Assembly (NCBI GenBank): GCA_013400115.1
Contig: VXBP01004389.1
Location: forward strand, 1 to 64,000
Source of the DNA: Rhinopomastus cyanomelas
Lineage: Eukaryota > Chordata > Aves > Bucerotiformes > Rhinopomastidae
Length of the DNA: 64,000 bases
Direction: 5' to 3'
Part shown: positions 20,698 through 32,108 of the stretch, one piece after another
Layout: each line of letters starts with the position of its first letter
Position numbering within the stretch: the stretch's first letter is position 1
The notes under the pieces: model-generated
Told to the model about the DNA's origin: nothing
What the model saw: the letters and a program-made list of their open reading frames with translations, nothing else
The model's database searches: none
Program-made: the position numbers and the translations under genes

Positions 20698-22854
20698 ACT
20701 CCCCAAATAGGCAAACGAGCCAACACCATTTCACCACTGACTGCAACTGTCTGGGAGAGGAATACAACAACTTTACTGAAACTCAAAATAACTCAACAGT
20801 TTAGAATACAGAATGAGCTAAAAGAAGTGATTTTCATTACAAGTAATGCACTTTCAGAGAATATTAGTTTAAATTCTGGGATTTGTTGGCTACCACCCCT
20901 TCTCTTACTAAAGTTGTGAGATATTCTGAATGTGATGTAGCAGGAGGTTATGATGGTTCTGACATCTTGGCTTAAAATGGATGGCTTCTGCAGCTATCAC
21001 ACATTTGAGGGCACATCGACAGCACATCACTTGCTTGCTAGAGTGCCACCAGCTCAAGTCTTCCACGTGGTCTTTCTCCCCTTGATGGTTACTACACATT
21101 AGCAGTAAACTCATTCTCCATCTCCTGTGCGTTTCTATTTTGGTTGCATCTACGGCCTTGTGCTCGTATATTCAGCCTGGCTGCATATGGAAGGGATAAA
21201 TGAAGCTCTCTTTGGAGTTACTCCAGGTTTGTAGTGATATAATCACAACCAGACAGCTGGCCAAGGGGGTTTTTGCATTAACAAAAAAATCAGTCCGGGA
21301 TGTAGAACTTGTTGTGGTTGGGTTTTGTTCTTCAAATGTCATGTACGGACCTTTGCTGACATAATGTTCTACACGTTCATGGAAACAAGATGTTCTTTAG
21401 CCACTTAGGTTATCAGGGTAAAACATGGTAAATAAATACTTCAGGTAGTTTTGAAACAGTCAGGTGACATGTTAAGATCATATAGATACGCAGCAGGGAT
21501 GCAGATGTACAGTGAGGTAGCCACCTGAATGGCTTTGCTTAGGGCCACTTCACTTTAGCAGCAGGTTTTATGAGCTCTCACAACAAGGGAACCCCCCAGC
21601 TGCTTCCACACAAATCTCTTCAGGTGCATCTAGCCTGCACTTCCTAGGCTCCTGGCATCCTCCTCACTCAGGCACTGGAAGCAACAGACCAGAAACAAGT
21701 CAAGAGCAAAGACGTGGCTGCAGGAGGCTCCGGTGTCACTGCATCTGCGTCAGCATTTGTCTGCTGTCCTACTACTGCACTCAGTTAACATGGATTGTTA
21801 GGTTGGTAGAGATGTGTAGCTTTAGCCTGCTCAAAATAAAATGCCCTGAAATTTCTGGTAAGAAAAACATAAATTAATAAAAAGTAACTAATTAAATTAT
21901 ATTTCACTTTGAGATTAGCGATCTAAGTTTTCAGACTTCTCAGGGATTGCTGTTCAGTGTTTCCTTTGTACTGGAAACAGCACTTAGATTATCCTCGGGT
22001 TAACACGTGGCACAAACATGACAGACTTGCCTTTCATTGATAGAACTGGCAAAAACAGAACACTTAGGGGAACCCTGGCTTTGAAAAACCATCAGTGAAA
22101 GGACCCCCAAGCTCCACGGGCGTGTTGCAGACTGCAGGATAACTAAGGACTAGGGTTCTTCGCCCGAGGCTCCCACAAAGAGCAAAGGAACACGCTGCCT
22201 TCAACAAAAGATGCTATTCGAGGTATGTGCCCTTCTGCTGTCAGAGAAACAGCTGGTACCACAAAGTCACAGCTCATTTGCATCACGTCTGCACTAGCAG
22301 TCAGATTCAATTTCTATCAAACTTCCAAAGTTGGACTTCACACCAGTAGAGGGGTGGCAGCTTTTCTTGCCTCTCTGCCTTCTCAAATCATTTTTCAACA
22401 TTGCCTCCTACACAAAAAAAACCCAAGCAAACAATACTCAAAATACAGGTGGAATCTGTAATATGTTTTCTATAACCAGAATATATGAAAATGCTTAAAT
22501 CTAGGAAATTTGAAAAAAAAATCCTAAAGGAGAGCGAGAAAACATCTCCAGTAGATCCGAAGTTCTGTGACAGACAAAGAGTGATTCAAAACTGACATGT
22601 GGGCACCAAGTGTAATGGAAAAGAATGTTCTTTAAAACTCTGCCACTTACTTGCCTCAGGTAGTCTCTTGCAGTCTGGCTTGTCTGTTCTCCTAAAGAAA
22701 TTGCAGTCTGCTTGCAGAGTGTGAGGTCTTTTGCAAGGTCAGCACTCAAAGATTTAGGGAAGACCTAGCCGAGTCTTTTTTAGGGGACCTGTTTCTCATT
22801 TGTGCTACAAACTTCATTCACTTTCACACCCCCAAAGCAAAGTGCCCAAACTGC
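20698..22854. other. CALD1: CALD1 intron, nothing recognised
   Basis: AT-richer sequence (for example 21840-21905) with no exon, RNA gene or repeat that I can support. Confidence 0.5.
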
Positions 22855-22890
22855 CTTTCGAGGTCCCTTCCTATCCCTAATGATTCTATG
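22855..22890 (+). mobile_element. CR1 tail remnant
   Basis: CTTTCGAGGTCCCTTCCTAT followed by CCCTAATGATTCTATG gives the last 36 bp of a CR1. Confidence 0.82.
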
Positions 22891-25800
22891 TGAAGGTTCT
22901 TCAGTGAAAGTGGGAGTTAGGGCAAAGACTTAACAGCTCCAAACACGCATCACTCGTGTAAGAGCGAGCAGCAAACGTCAGGCTCTTCTTGGAAAACAAG
23001 CATGGGTGGACTTCCAGAGACTGGGAGTTCAGCCTTGGCTCATGCAAATACCTAGTGTGCTTCTGAGACTATCCTCCACAGTACCCCAGTCTACACCATG
23101 AGGTGGAGACAAGATGTTCTGTTGAGATTCCAGTGGGTTTCTAACTCTAGATCATCTGGAAGCATTCGACTACCATTCTTCCATCCTACCATCTGAAGGC
23201 TTCACCAGAACGTAGACATCTTCCAGCCTCCTGAGAAGCAGGGAGTCTTTTTCATTAGTACCGCACAGCGTAACGACCATCAGGGTTCTGAACCATTGGC
23301 ACCACTTATCAGAGAGAGGTCAGTCTGCTCCGCAAACTTACGAGTTCTAAAGTGACAGGAGAGCTTATTGTGACAGAGCGAAGAGCAGCTGTCGATGGAA
23401 ACTGAAGAAGCCCCACTCCCAGCCTGTCTTTGCCTCAGCACACGCATTTCCTGCCTTAGAAGGTTAGTGCTGTACAGAAGGCAACGAGACACGGCTTCTG
23501 CTGTGCCCAGGCTGGGCTTGGCACTGCTCTCGGACAGACTCCTTGCCAGCAAACAGAGCCAAAGCGCGGCGTGTTCCTGCCACATCCTCTCCAGCAAACG
23601 GTATCTGCTCTCTGCCCAGTGGGAAGATGCAGCCCACTCCCTTCACTCCACGCTCAGCAGTGACTCTGCCCCTACGTATGTCCCTTGTGCTTGTTCAGGC
23701 TGGGTTTTTTCATCTTCTCAACCCTCTGTCTGGCAAGCCGTGGTTTACGAGAAGCAGATTGCTCTTCAGCCACTCGGTGTGTCAGTTTTACCATTCCTGG
23801 GTGGTGTCACTCCGGGAGAACAAAAAGTGCTCTAAATCCATAATGTTGGATGAACAGCAGCAGGTTTGCTTGTTCTGGTCCTCTCTTAAATGAAGCGTAG
23901 CTTTCTGTGGCTAAATGATGCTCTGGCTCGTTTGGTTTGATTGCTTCAGCTGCCTGTTGGCTTCAAATTTCTCACCAGCATCAGGACTTTGGTAGCAAAT
24001 GGTCGCCCACAGCCCAAGGACACAGGACTGCGAACGGCCTCGGGGAGAAGGACATTTCCACTTCCCAGCTTTGATCCCCCAGTGTTAAACCCAACACAGC
24101 TCCAAACGCTCGTCATTAACAGCTCTTCAGCAACACACAAACCCCTCCAAGTTCTCCTACTTCTCATCTGCCAGGCACCTCAACGGTCTCACAAGAGCTT
24201 TGACCCAACGCACGCCCAGGCTTGCACGCACAGGCCACCTGAAGTCTCAGAAGCTACAGGAAAGCTTGGGCAAGAGTCAGTGCAGCTTTTCCAAGGAGAA
24301 GAGGACAGATGAAAGAAGACCCTGTGCTCATCTTGGTTTGACTCACCGTGATAAAGCTGTAGGAAAACATTTCCAGAGGCTCTACAGGAAAGCTTTCGGT
24401 TTTGAGCACTTAGGAGAAGAGCTGCTCAAAACCTTTCTTACACGTCGGCAAACACCCCGACTTTTAACCCAACATGTATTTCCAAGGAAGATGAAAATCT
24501 GTCATCACTGGCTGGCAACTTTGAGTCACAACCTTATAAGGTCTCACTTATGCTTGGAAGTCATCTACATAAGCATGTTTCAGATGGTCCTTCAAAGTCT
24601 GATTTGGCTGCACTCAAGAACTAACAGAAGGGTCAGAAGACCGTCATGATAACACCAAACCATCCTAATGTACAATATAGGTGGTAATCACAGACTCCTT
24701 CGGGGTTCTGTGACATGGCCTCACCCTGCATCCTACACTAGATGGACGAGTTGCTGAAGGACAGATTTTTAGGTGCAGTTTATCCATCAAAACAGGGCAC
24801 CAGCACCAGTTCAGAAATGACCTACGCATGGGTCCCAGTTTTGAGGGACTGCCTTCTTTCAGCACCACAGTCTGCAGGCTCAGACAGGTCTACAGACACA
24901 AGTTCAGTTGCTGAACTGCCAGAAGAACTCTGGAGGGCAGTCACTGCTCTCTTTGGAAATCCTATCGTAAGCACGGGGAGGGAGAATTTGCATTCCTGAC
25001 CCCATTTGCTTTTGGGCAGTATGGTCACCATCTCCTCGAGTCAAGCTTTTAGGGAATTTATATCCCTCATAAATACACCACCCGAGCAGAGGGAAACTGA
25101 AATTGCGTGAGCTCGTTGGAAGGAGTGCTGCATGGGGAATTTTAGAGCATTTAGGGTGGCTCTGAATAAAAAAGAAATCCTAGTTGTGGAACATCCACCT
25201 TTGCAGCAAACAGAAAATCCAGGATTGTATCTGGCTTCACTCTTGGATACTCCCTCCACGAAGGCTCAGAAGTACTGCAGGGCTCGGAAAAGCCAGCCAG
25301 GACTGCGACAATTACCGAGCCATTCAGCGCTTTCACAAGCCTTCTCAGAGGTTTAAGCAAAGCCACATTCACTTGCCCAAGTGAAGCAGCTCAAAAGGGC
25401 CCAGACCCAGCACTCCTCATGGCGGGGGAAGGCTGCTAGGGACCAAAGGCAACGGAGCCCGCACGCAGCCTGCCACCGTGTGGCTCCTCTTCCTCACGAT
25501 GTTCTTGCCAAGAAGAGGGCGAACGGAGCAGGCGTGTGTGGAACACCCAGGTGCTGTGAGAACATGGTCACTCAGCAGTGAGAATAAGCAGCTTGATGCA
25601 TGTTGGATCAACTAAAGATGGTTCATATCCATGGGAGCTGCCTTGCCCTCGATGACCCCATCCCTCTGCTGCCACGGGCATCGGTTAAACTCAGAGCCGA
25701 TCCTCAGTGTGTCTCCAGCCTGCAACCTCCATCTACCGAAGGGCTGGAGTTTACAGACTCTCTAAACACTTCCTTTACATGGTCTGTGAGCACTCACTTG

Positions 25801-25994
25801 CACTGGCAGTGAAAGAACAGTGTTTGTAAAACAAGTCTAAGCCTTACACACTGTAAGCAGTGAGTAAAAATGGCTAGCTGAACTCTCACAGGCTCCTCAG
25901 AGCCTGCGTGCTCAAAAGAAGAGCAGAAGACACAACAGGACCACAACACATCAGCACAGGATCTTCACACTTCCACCTCAAACAAGCAGATACG
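22891..25994. other. CALD1: CALD1 intron, nothing recognised
   Basis: Open frames up to 149 codons occur at 23.4-24.65 kb, but they overlap on several strands, lack recognisable domains and have no consistent splice context. I treat them as chance. Confidence 0.5.
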
Positions 25995-26110
25995 TCACAG
26001 AATGGCTTAGGCTGCCAGGGACCTCAGAGACAGTCTAATCCAGCCTCCCTGCCACGAGCAGGGGTGCCTCTTGACTTGACCAGGTGGCTCAAAGCCTCAT
26101 CCAACCTAGC
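25995..26110 (-). mobile_element. CR1-like 3' fragment, older subfamily
   Basis: CACAGAATGGCTTAGGCTGC, GGGACCTCAGAGACAGTCTA and GAGCAGGGGTGCCTCTTGAC follow the layout of a CR1 subfamily 3' region. Confidence 0.75.
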
Positions 26111-26803
26111 TCTGAAAAGAACGGTCACACATCCACGAAATGATTACTGTAAGATTCAAAGAGTTTGTTTGAAGATAAGAGTCAATATAAAATCCTTTTA
26201 GAAACCTATGTGTTATGAGGAAGGTCATCTTTGATGAGAGTGGCCCCAGACAAATAGGGTTCAAAGGTCTGAACCCTACGGGGCTGTCCAGGGATTTGGA
26301 CCAGCCCCTAAAGCAGCAAGCAAACAGGGGGGAAAGTCCAACATAAAAGCCTCAATATAGGAATAACATAATGCCAAAAAATCGTGTGAATGTCACATCT
26401 GAGGTGACTGCTTTGACCATACTCACAGGAAGGCAGTCAGAGGAAATATTCTGGGCTGTTCAGTCACAAACCAGTTGATGATGAATCCAGGAAACAGAGG
26501 TGACCGCTCTACAGAAATGGAAAACAAAGAACACTTGTTAGCAGTGGCATGATTGCTGCACACTCTTCATTTCTCTTGGGTAACACCTTTAACAAAACCC
26601 CTAAAAAAGGTTTTTTACAGAAAAAAACTGCAACAGACCAAAAACCCCAGTATCAACAGCTGTATCTATCAGAGTCTGACAAAGCAGAGTCATTTTTCCT
26701 CAACTAAGTCAGTCACTAAAACATCTTCAAGGAGTGAAGTTGATTTAGGCTAAGTTGAAGACTCTCCTGTGATTAGTAAGAGACTAAAAGCCTTAGACCA
26801 GTG

Positions 26804-26871
26804 GCACAGAATCACACAGAGTGTTAGAGGCTGGAAGGGACCTCAAAAGATCATCCAAGTCCAACCTCCCT
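26804..26871 (-). mobile_element. CR1-type tail of a tRNA/CR1 chimera
   Basis: The minus strand of this part reads AGGTTGGACTTGGATGATC, then TTTTGAGGTCCCTTCCAGCC and a TGTGTGATTCTGTG tail, the standard CR1 3' end. In the same strand it is preceded without a break by the tRNA-like sequence at 26872-26926. Confidence 0.85.
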
Positions 26872-26926
26872 GCCTGACCCCAGGAATTCAGAGTCCCGTG
26901 CTCTACCAACGGAGCCAACCAGGTGC
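26872..26926 (-). mobile_element. tRNA-Lys-like head joined to a CR1 tail: candidate SINE
   Basis: On the minus strand, GCACCTGG opens an acceptor-like segment. It is followed by TTGGCTCCGTTGGTAGAGC (D-arm and box A-like) and CGGGACTCTGAATTCC (anticodon arm, 7-nt loop CTCTGAA), then GGGGTC. This closely follows the 5' two-thirds of tRNA-Lys (GGTAGAGCA, GGGACTCTTAAT), with the loop changed so that the anticodon position reads CTG. After the variable loop the sequence changes to a CR1 3' end instead of a T-arm, so it cannot be a tRNA gene. Known SINEs have this architecture: the tortoise Pol III/SINE (tRNA-Lys head, CR1-like tail) and a zebra finch SINE with a tRNA head and CR1 tail. Only one copy is in the window, so a family is not proven; the alternative is a tRNA pseudogene hit by a CR1. 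Confidence 0.6.
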
Positions 26927-27211
26927 TCTTCACAACAGAGCAAGCTTTCCAGCACACCTTCCTAAGGATCTGCACGGAGACTGAAGTATCCAAATGATTC
27001 ACAAAAGCATCCTGAAATAGCAGGTAAACACTGAGAAGGGAAAAAAATCTGCAAACTCCACAAAACTACTCATTATAGGAAATTATTGAGTCAATACAAA
27101 GAACTGGGGAAAGGGTGCATGGCAATGGGTTTCTATGGACAGGCTGCCTTCAGCGTTCCCAAGCAGAGGCACAGGGAGGGGAGAAAAACCCTATGAGTAC
27201 ACACACAACAA

Positions 27212-27289
27212 TCAGAATCATTAGGGATTGGAAGGGACCTTGAAAGATCATCTAGTCCAATCCCCCTGCCACAGCAGGATCACCCAGAT
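27212..27289 (-). mobile_element. CR1 LINE, short 3' fragment
   Basis: CAGAATCATTAGGGATTGGA through CCACAGCAGGATCACCCAG, the last 78 bp of the main CR1 subfamily. Confidence 0.9.
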
Positions 27290-28307
27290 AACACTCGGAG
27301 ACATCGCGGAGGTTGAGGAACAGCTCTCTGAAAACATTAGGAGAATATTTAGGGGGAAGAAAAAAATATCTAGGTTCTGTCTAGGTCACACATGTATTTA
27401 TGTGACATCTTTATGTTTTCAGTTTTGTCCTGATGACTATTTCAAAAGAGGATTCCCAGGAAGGACGTCTGTAGTGACTGGGACTACGGCACAGCCCCCA
27501 TCTGGGACGCTGTTGAGCTCTGGAGAGTTTGCTCTTTCAATCTGTCCAAGTGTTTTTGAAAAAATAGAGAAAACCTCCAAAACATTCTGCTTTTCTTTGC
27601 CACTCTCACAAAGCCCTCTGCTGCTATGCTCTTTGAGGTTCTTCTCTGCTGAAGCAGGACTGAGCCCAACGTTATTTTTATTGCCAATAAAGTTACTGAG
27701 CTGCGCTCCGTCACTGTCTGCTTTCCAGAAGAACCTCTGTCACACCACAGTTCCATTGTGAGCCGACTGTAAGGGGCTAAGAATAAGTTAGCAAACAGGA
27801 AACTTCCATGCAACATAAGCAGAAAGGAAGTTCAGGCCCAGGTCAAAAACCAGACTCTGTAAATCTAAACTTTCCAACCCAAAAAACAACCCTAAGGTTT
27901 GGACGCACTTGGGGCTGTAACCTACAGCGGCAAAGCTGGCAGAATTTTTACTGATCCTTCAGTCCTCTGAGCTCCCCCGACCACAAACCTCGGGTTCCTG
28001 TCCTGCTCTGTCCTCACAGCGGCACGAGCAGCATCGCAGAGCCGGGCACAGCTAACAGAGGGATTAGGCTCTCGGCTCACACTGCCCTTATCAGATGTTC
28101 TTGAAAACATCTTCACCGGAAATACTTTGCGGCTTGAGAAACGAGAAAGTTCTTACGATCTTGACTGTGGAAACTGAGGAGACCAAATGACGTCCAAGAT
28201 CCCTCAGAAGCTGACCCGTGGCATTTAAATGTGGGGTTCTCATTACAAGGGTATGCAGACACACACACAAGGCATCGTTTCGCTCCCATCGACTCTGCTA
28301 ATGGATT

Positions 28308-28498
28308 TCATGGAACCATTAGGGATTGGAAGGGACCTCGAAAGATCACCCAGTCCCATCCCCCTGCCACAGCAGGATCATAGGATGTTAGGGGTTGGAA
28401 GGAACCCAAGAGATCATCGAGTCCAACGCCCCTGCCAGAGCAGGACAAAACTATCTAACACAGATCACAGAGGAACGCATCCAGACCAAGTCACACAG
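28308..28498 (-). mobile_element. CR1 interrupted by a second CR1
   Basis: The outer copy runs 28308-28380, ending CCACAGCAGGATCA, and appears to resume at 28483 with AGACCAAGTCACACAG, the sequence that normally follows CCT in this subfamily. The interval 28381-28482 holds another CR1 3' end. Confidence 0.82.
28381..28482 (-). mobile_element. CR1 inserted inside another CR1
   Basis: TAGGATGTTAGGGGTTGGAA, AAGAGATCATCGAGTCCAAC and CCCCTGCCAGAGCAGGAC are a CR1 3' end of a related but distinct subfamily in the same orientation as its host element. Confidence 0.82.
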
Positions 28499-28540
28499 TC
28501 AGTCAGGGTTAGAAGGGACCACAGGATCACCCAGCTCTCC
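28499..28540 (-). mobile_element. CR1 3' remnant
   Basis: TCAGTCAGGGTTAGAAGGGA then CCACAGGATCACCCAG looks like a further diverged CR1 end adjoining the nested pair. Confidence 0.5.
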
Positions 28541-28826
28541 CAAAGATGTCCCCTTTCCAATATTTGAAGGGAAGAATTAGATGGCCAGCCTGAGAAACAC
28601 TCGTTCCACTGTTTCAGGTAGTTTTGAATGGAAATTCAAAGTCACAGAGCCCAGTTTCCAAAATGCTGTGCTGCATTTTACACCTCAACATCTAGGGGTG
28701 AGACCACATCTCTTCTTGTGGAGATGCTAGCCTACACATTCCAAAAGGACTCTACGCTAGGATGTTCCCGTTTCCACCAGCGGCCAGTATCAAGTATTTA
28801 GGGTAGAATGAAAGAACAGGGAAAGG

Positions 28827-28893
28827 ATCATAGAGTCATAGAATCATCATGGCTGGAAAGGACCTCCAGGGTCATCAAGTCCAGCCCTTTAAT
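28827..28893 (-). mobile_element. CR1 LINE, 3' end
   Basis: TCATAGAGTCATAGAATCAT, GGCTGGAAAGGACCTCCAGG and GTCATCAAGTCCAGCCC, the subfamily with the TGGCTGGAAAGGACCTCC signature. Confidence 0.87.
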
Positions 28894-31649
28894 GCAGTGA
28901 TGTTTCCCACACATAGTCTACAAGAGCTTGTGACTTCCAGAATGTCGAGTCGAACATGGAATCTGTGCATTTACTGATCTCTACAGCAGCTTTTTTCCAT
29001 TATTATTTCCAGTAGCTGCCAACACTCAGCAAAATCCCACAGCAGAGAGTCCCACAACTTGATTACGTGCTACGTGAAGACATTTTGGAGAAGCAACTGA
29101 CCGCTCAGCCTGACACGAGGACTCGGCTACGCGACTTCCCAGCGGAAGGCTCGCTCAGCTCACGCGCAGTTAGGTGTGGAAGCGTTCCGCGTTGCATCAC
29201 GTGTAATGGGGCCATCTCAAATTATCCCACAGCATTAAGGTTCAGAAGCTGTTTTGGAAAGAGCACACCTGGGTTTCAGTCCCAACTACGTATTTAATCA
29301 CTCAGTAAAGTGAAATGACATCAGCAGAAGGGAGCGGGAGCACCACAAAGAACGCGCTCTGCAGTTCCTTGGGACAAAGGAGCTAACTCGGCCACCTACC
29401 GGGTTTTGAGTGAGTGATCTACTGGATAAAAGGATTCCTCCACCAACCTTCCTGGCTTCTAACTGAAGCAGGATGAGCAGGTCTGAACTTCCACAGAGGA
29501 AAAACATCATCACAGAAGAGAAAATTGCTGTTTATTCAGTAGCAATTCAGTGCCAAGAACTGCTTGTTACCTTTACGCATGGGAAGCCTGCAAACCACAG
29601 ATGGCAAATACTGGCCCAGATGGGACATTATTGGTGAATAACACACATGACTACATTCTCCCACTCATGGTCTGGTCCCAGTGACCAACAAACCACTACG
29701 TTCATTCTAGTTTCTACATTGCTATATGGGAATAGCCGCAGCTTTGGTGATGTCAGGTTTCACACGCGTGAACCTCCAAGGCTACAGCGCTGCTATCTCA
29801 ACAAGAATTGGCTTTAAAATGCCTGCAGAAACTCTGAGACACTCCTGAGCACTCAAGTGTCCACAGAAGCACCACCTAAGAGTCCACAGAAAAATGTGAG
29901 TTTTAGTCCACTCAGAAAATCAGACATGTTGCAGATGGACACCATCTTCTCCACTGAGTCAGCTCTGTCCCAACACGCTGGGATCGTCACTGACTTCGTC
30001 CCACTCTGTCCCACGGACAGAGGAAGCGAAGCTGCTGCACAAAAGGCATGACAGGCATATTCATTTTCTGATCTTCAGCTACTGGGCACACTCAAGAATC
30101 AACAGTTTGTAACTGATCATCTGAAGGGAAAACCAACTCTTCTCAAACGTCCAACACTACCTGCGTGCTCCGTGCTACCTGAGCTTTGCCAAACCCACTG
30201 CAGTTTTCTTAATGAACAACAACTTAGGAGTTCAACAGGCAGGTGACATCTGTCCTCACTTAGCAACAGCAAGGAGTGTATGTGCACACCAAAACAGCTA
30301 GCCTGGTCACACCTATCACTTGCCCAAAAGGAAGGTCCTGCTCAGGTGCTGTAGAAGAGGCGACTCCAGATGACTGTGCCCCAGCTGCTCGTCTAGACCG
30401 ACAGCCTTGATTTCAGTGGTGGAGGCAAGACTACACAAAACCAGTGTCACACATCCAAGCTAAGTGCAAGTGATTAAAGAAATCAGCGAGGGAAAAGGGG
30501 CCGAAAAGCCGTTGTGATGGAAGAACAGCAGCTGGGAAAACTGAAGTCAACTCAACTATGTTATTTTTTAATTAAAAATAAACATGGGGTTTGTTGCCAA
30601 GGGCTTGGTTAGCATTCCATTTTACATTTTTTTTTAAAAGGAATTTTGGTGCAGTTCATGCTCATTCCTCTCCCAACCTCCTTCCCCTCTTCCCCTCCAC
30701 CCCAGAAAAAAGTAGTATTTATAGATTTTGCAGGACAAAACACAGTCACATCACATCCATAAGATGGGGGTCACCGTGCAGCTCCACACAGCCCTGTTTT
30801 CAGGGCATTATTTTCCTCTCCTGTGAGTGGCTCCTCGGTTTAGATAGTTAGGTGGTATCATTTTAATTCTGTTAATTATTTCCTCTTCACCGTCGATGCT
30901 CTTGGTGATCCAAGGGATGCAAGCACACATCACCACACCAAGCTTCAACTGCACAAGTGTTAATTACAAGGGCTCTCTCTGGGCAGCCCTTTTGATGAAG
31001 ACTTGGGCATTAGCCTTCCCAAGCTCAGCCTTGCGTCTCTTCCGTCAAATAATAGAGCAGATTTTATTCATGTCTGGAGAGGGGGGTTGTCCTAGTTTTT
31101 ATGGAGTTTACTTTTGTCCAAGAGCATTGCATTTCTCCCACTCTTTCTTTGGAATTCTCACTCCACAAAGAGGAGTGTGAAGTCACTAGAAGAGGCAAAC
31201 CAAGGAATCCAAAGACTTGGCCTTCCGCACGTCGCAGGGACTCAAACGTTAACTGCTTCTAAAGGCTGACCATCTCGTTAGTGTCTCTCCTGATGGTTTC
31301 CATCCATCTATCTTACACATTTCCTGTGTGGGGTTTTTTATGCCTGACCTCAGAGAAGATTTTTGCTGCTGAGGACTTAGCCACAGAGCAGCCTTATTGC
31401 AGTTTTTTGTCTCCACAGAGTTTCCACACTACACTTCAAAACCTTATCTTGCTGAATCAACTTTTACTCTCTCTCTTCATCTGCTTTACTAGTGATTTGT
31501 GTTTTGTTTCAGTTGTTTTAGGGCACAGTTGATGTGACACACACATCTGGAGGCAGTTGCAATTAGTCTGATAAAACATGTGTGAGCTGATGGGGCAAAC
31601 CTCCCCCAGAACACACCAATGACATAGAAATCTTCTGTATAAATCATTG
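28894..31649. other. CALD1: CALD1 intron; one short CpG cluster, otherwise nothing recognised
   Basis: At 29098-29215 there are about a dozen CpGs in 120 bp (ACTCGGCTACGCGACTTCCC and on), more than the surroundings. No exon or known RNA is evident. Confidence 0.45.
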
Positions 31650-32108
31650 AGTCAAAGAATCGTTAGGGATTGGAAGGGACCTCAAAAGATCATCCAGTCC
31701 AATCCCCCTGCAACAGCAGGATCACCTAAACCAAGTCACACAGGAACACATCCAGGTGGGTCTTGAACATCTCCAGAGAAGGAGATTCCACAACCCCCCT
31801 GAGCAGCCTGTTCCAGGGCTCTGTCACCCTCACTGGGAAGAAGTTCCTTCTCAGGTTGATGTGGAACCTCCTATGTTCCAGCTGACACCCATTGCCCCTC
31901 GTCCTATCACTAGATGACATTGAGAAGATCCCGGCTCCATCCTCCTGACACCCACCCCTCACATATTTATAGACATTAATGAGGTCACCCCTCAGTCTCC
32001 TCTTCTCCAAGCTCAAGAGACCCAGCTCCCTCAGCCTCTCCTCATAAGGGATGTGCTCCCCATCCTTCACCATCCTTGTTGCCCTACGCTGGGCTCCCTC
32101 CAGCCGCT
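31650..32108 (-). pseudogene. CR1 LINE, longest copy in the window: ORF2 C-terminus and 3'UTR
   Basis: About 460 bp. The minus strand keeps a 115-codon frame (32073 to 31726) with YEERLRELGLLSLEKRRLRG, DLINVYKYVRGGCQEDGAG, DRTRGNGCQLEHRRFHINLR and FFPVRVTEPWNRL, ending in MFKTHLDVFLCDLV and a stop. This is the conserved C-terminus of CR1 ORF2, downstream of the reverse-transcriptase catalytic core. The 3'UTR follows, down to GGATTGGAAGGGACC and the tail. An uninterrupted C-terminal frame suggests a fairly young insertion. It is 5'-truncated, with no RT core or endonuclease, so it cannot be active. Confidence 0.95.

Noticed and set aside
23395..24649. Cluster of open frames of 116-149 codons
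   Set aside because: Mutually overlapping on both strands with no conserved motif; chance frames in an intron.
26872..26926. A functional tRNA-Lys or tRNA-Gln gene
   Set aside because: The tRNA similarity stops after the variable loop and CR1 sequence replaces the T-arm and 3' acceptor strand.
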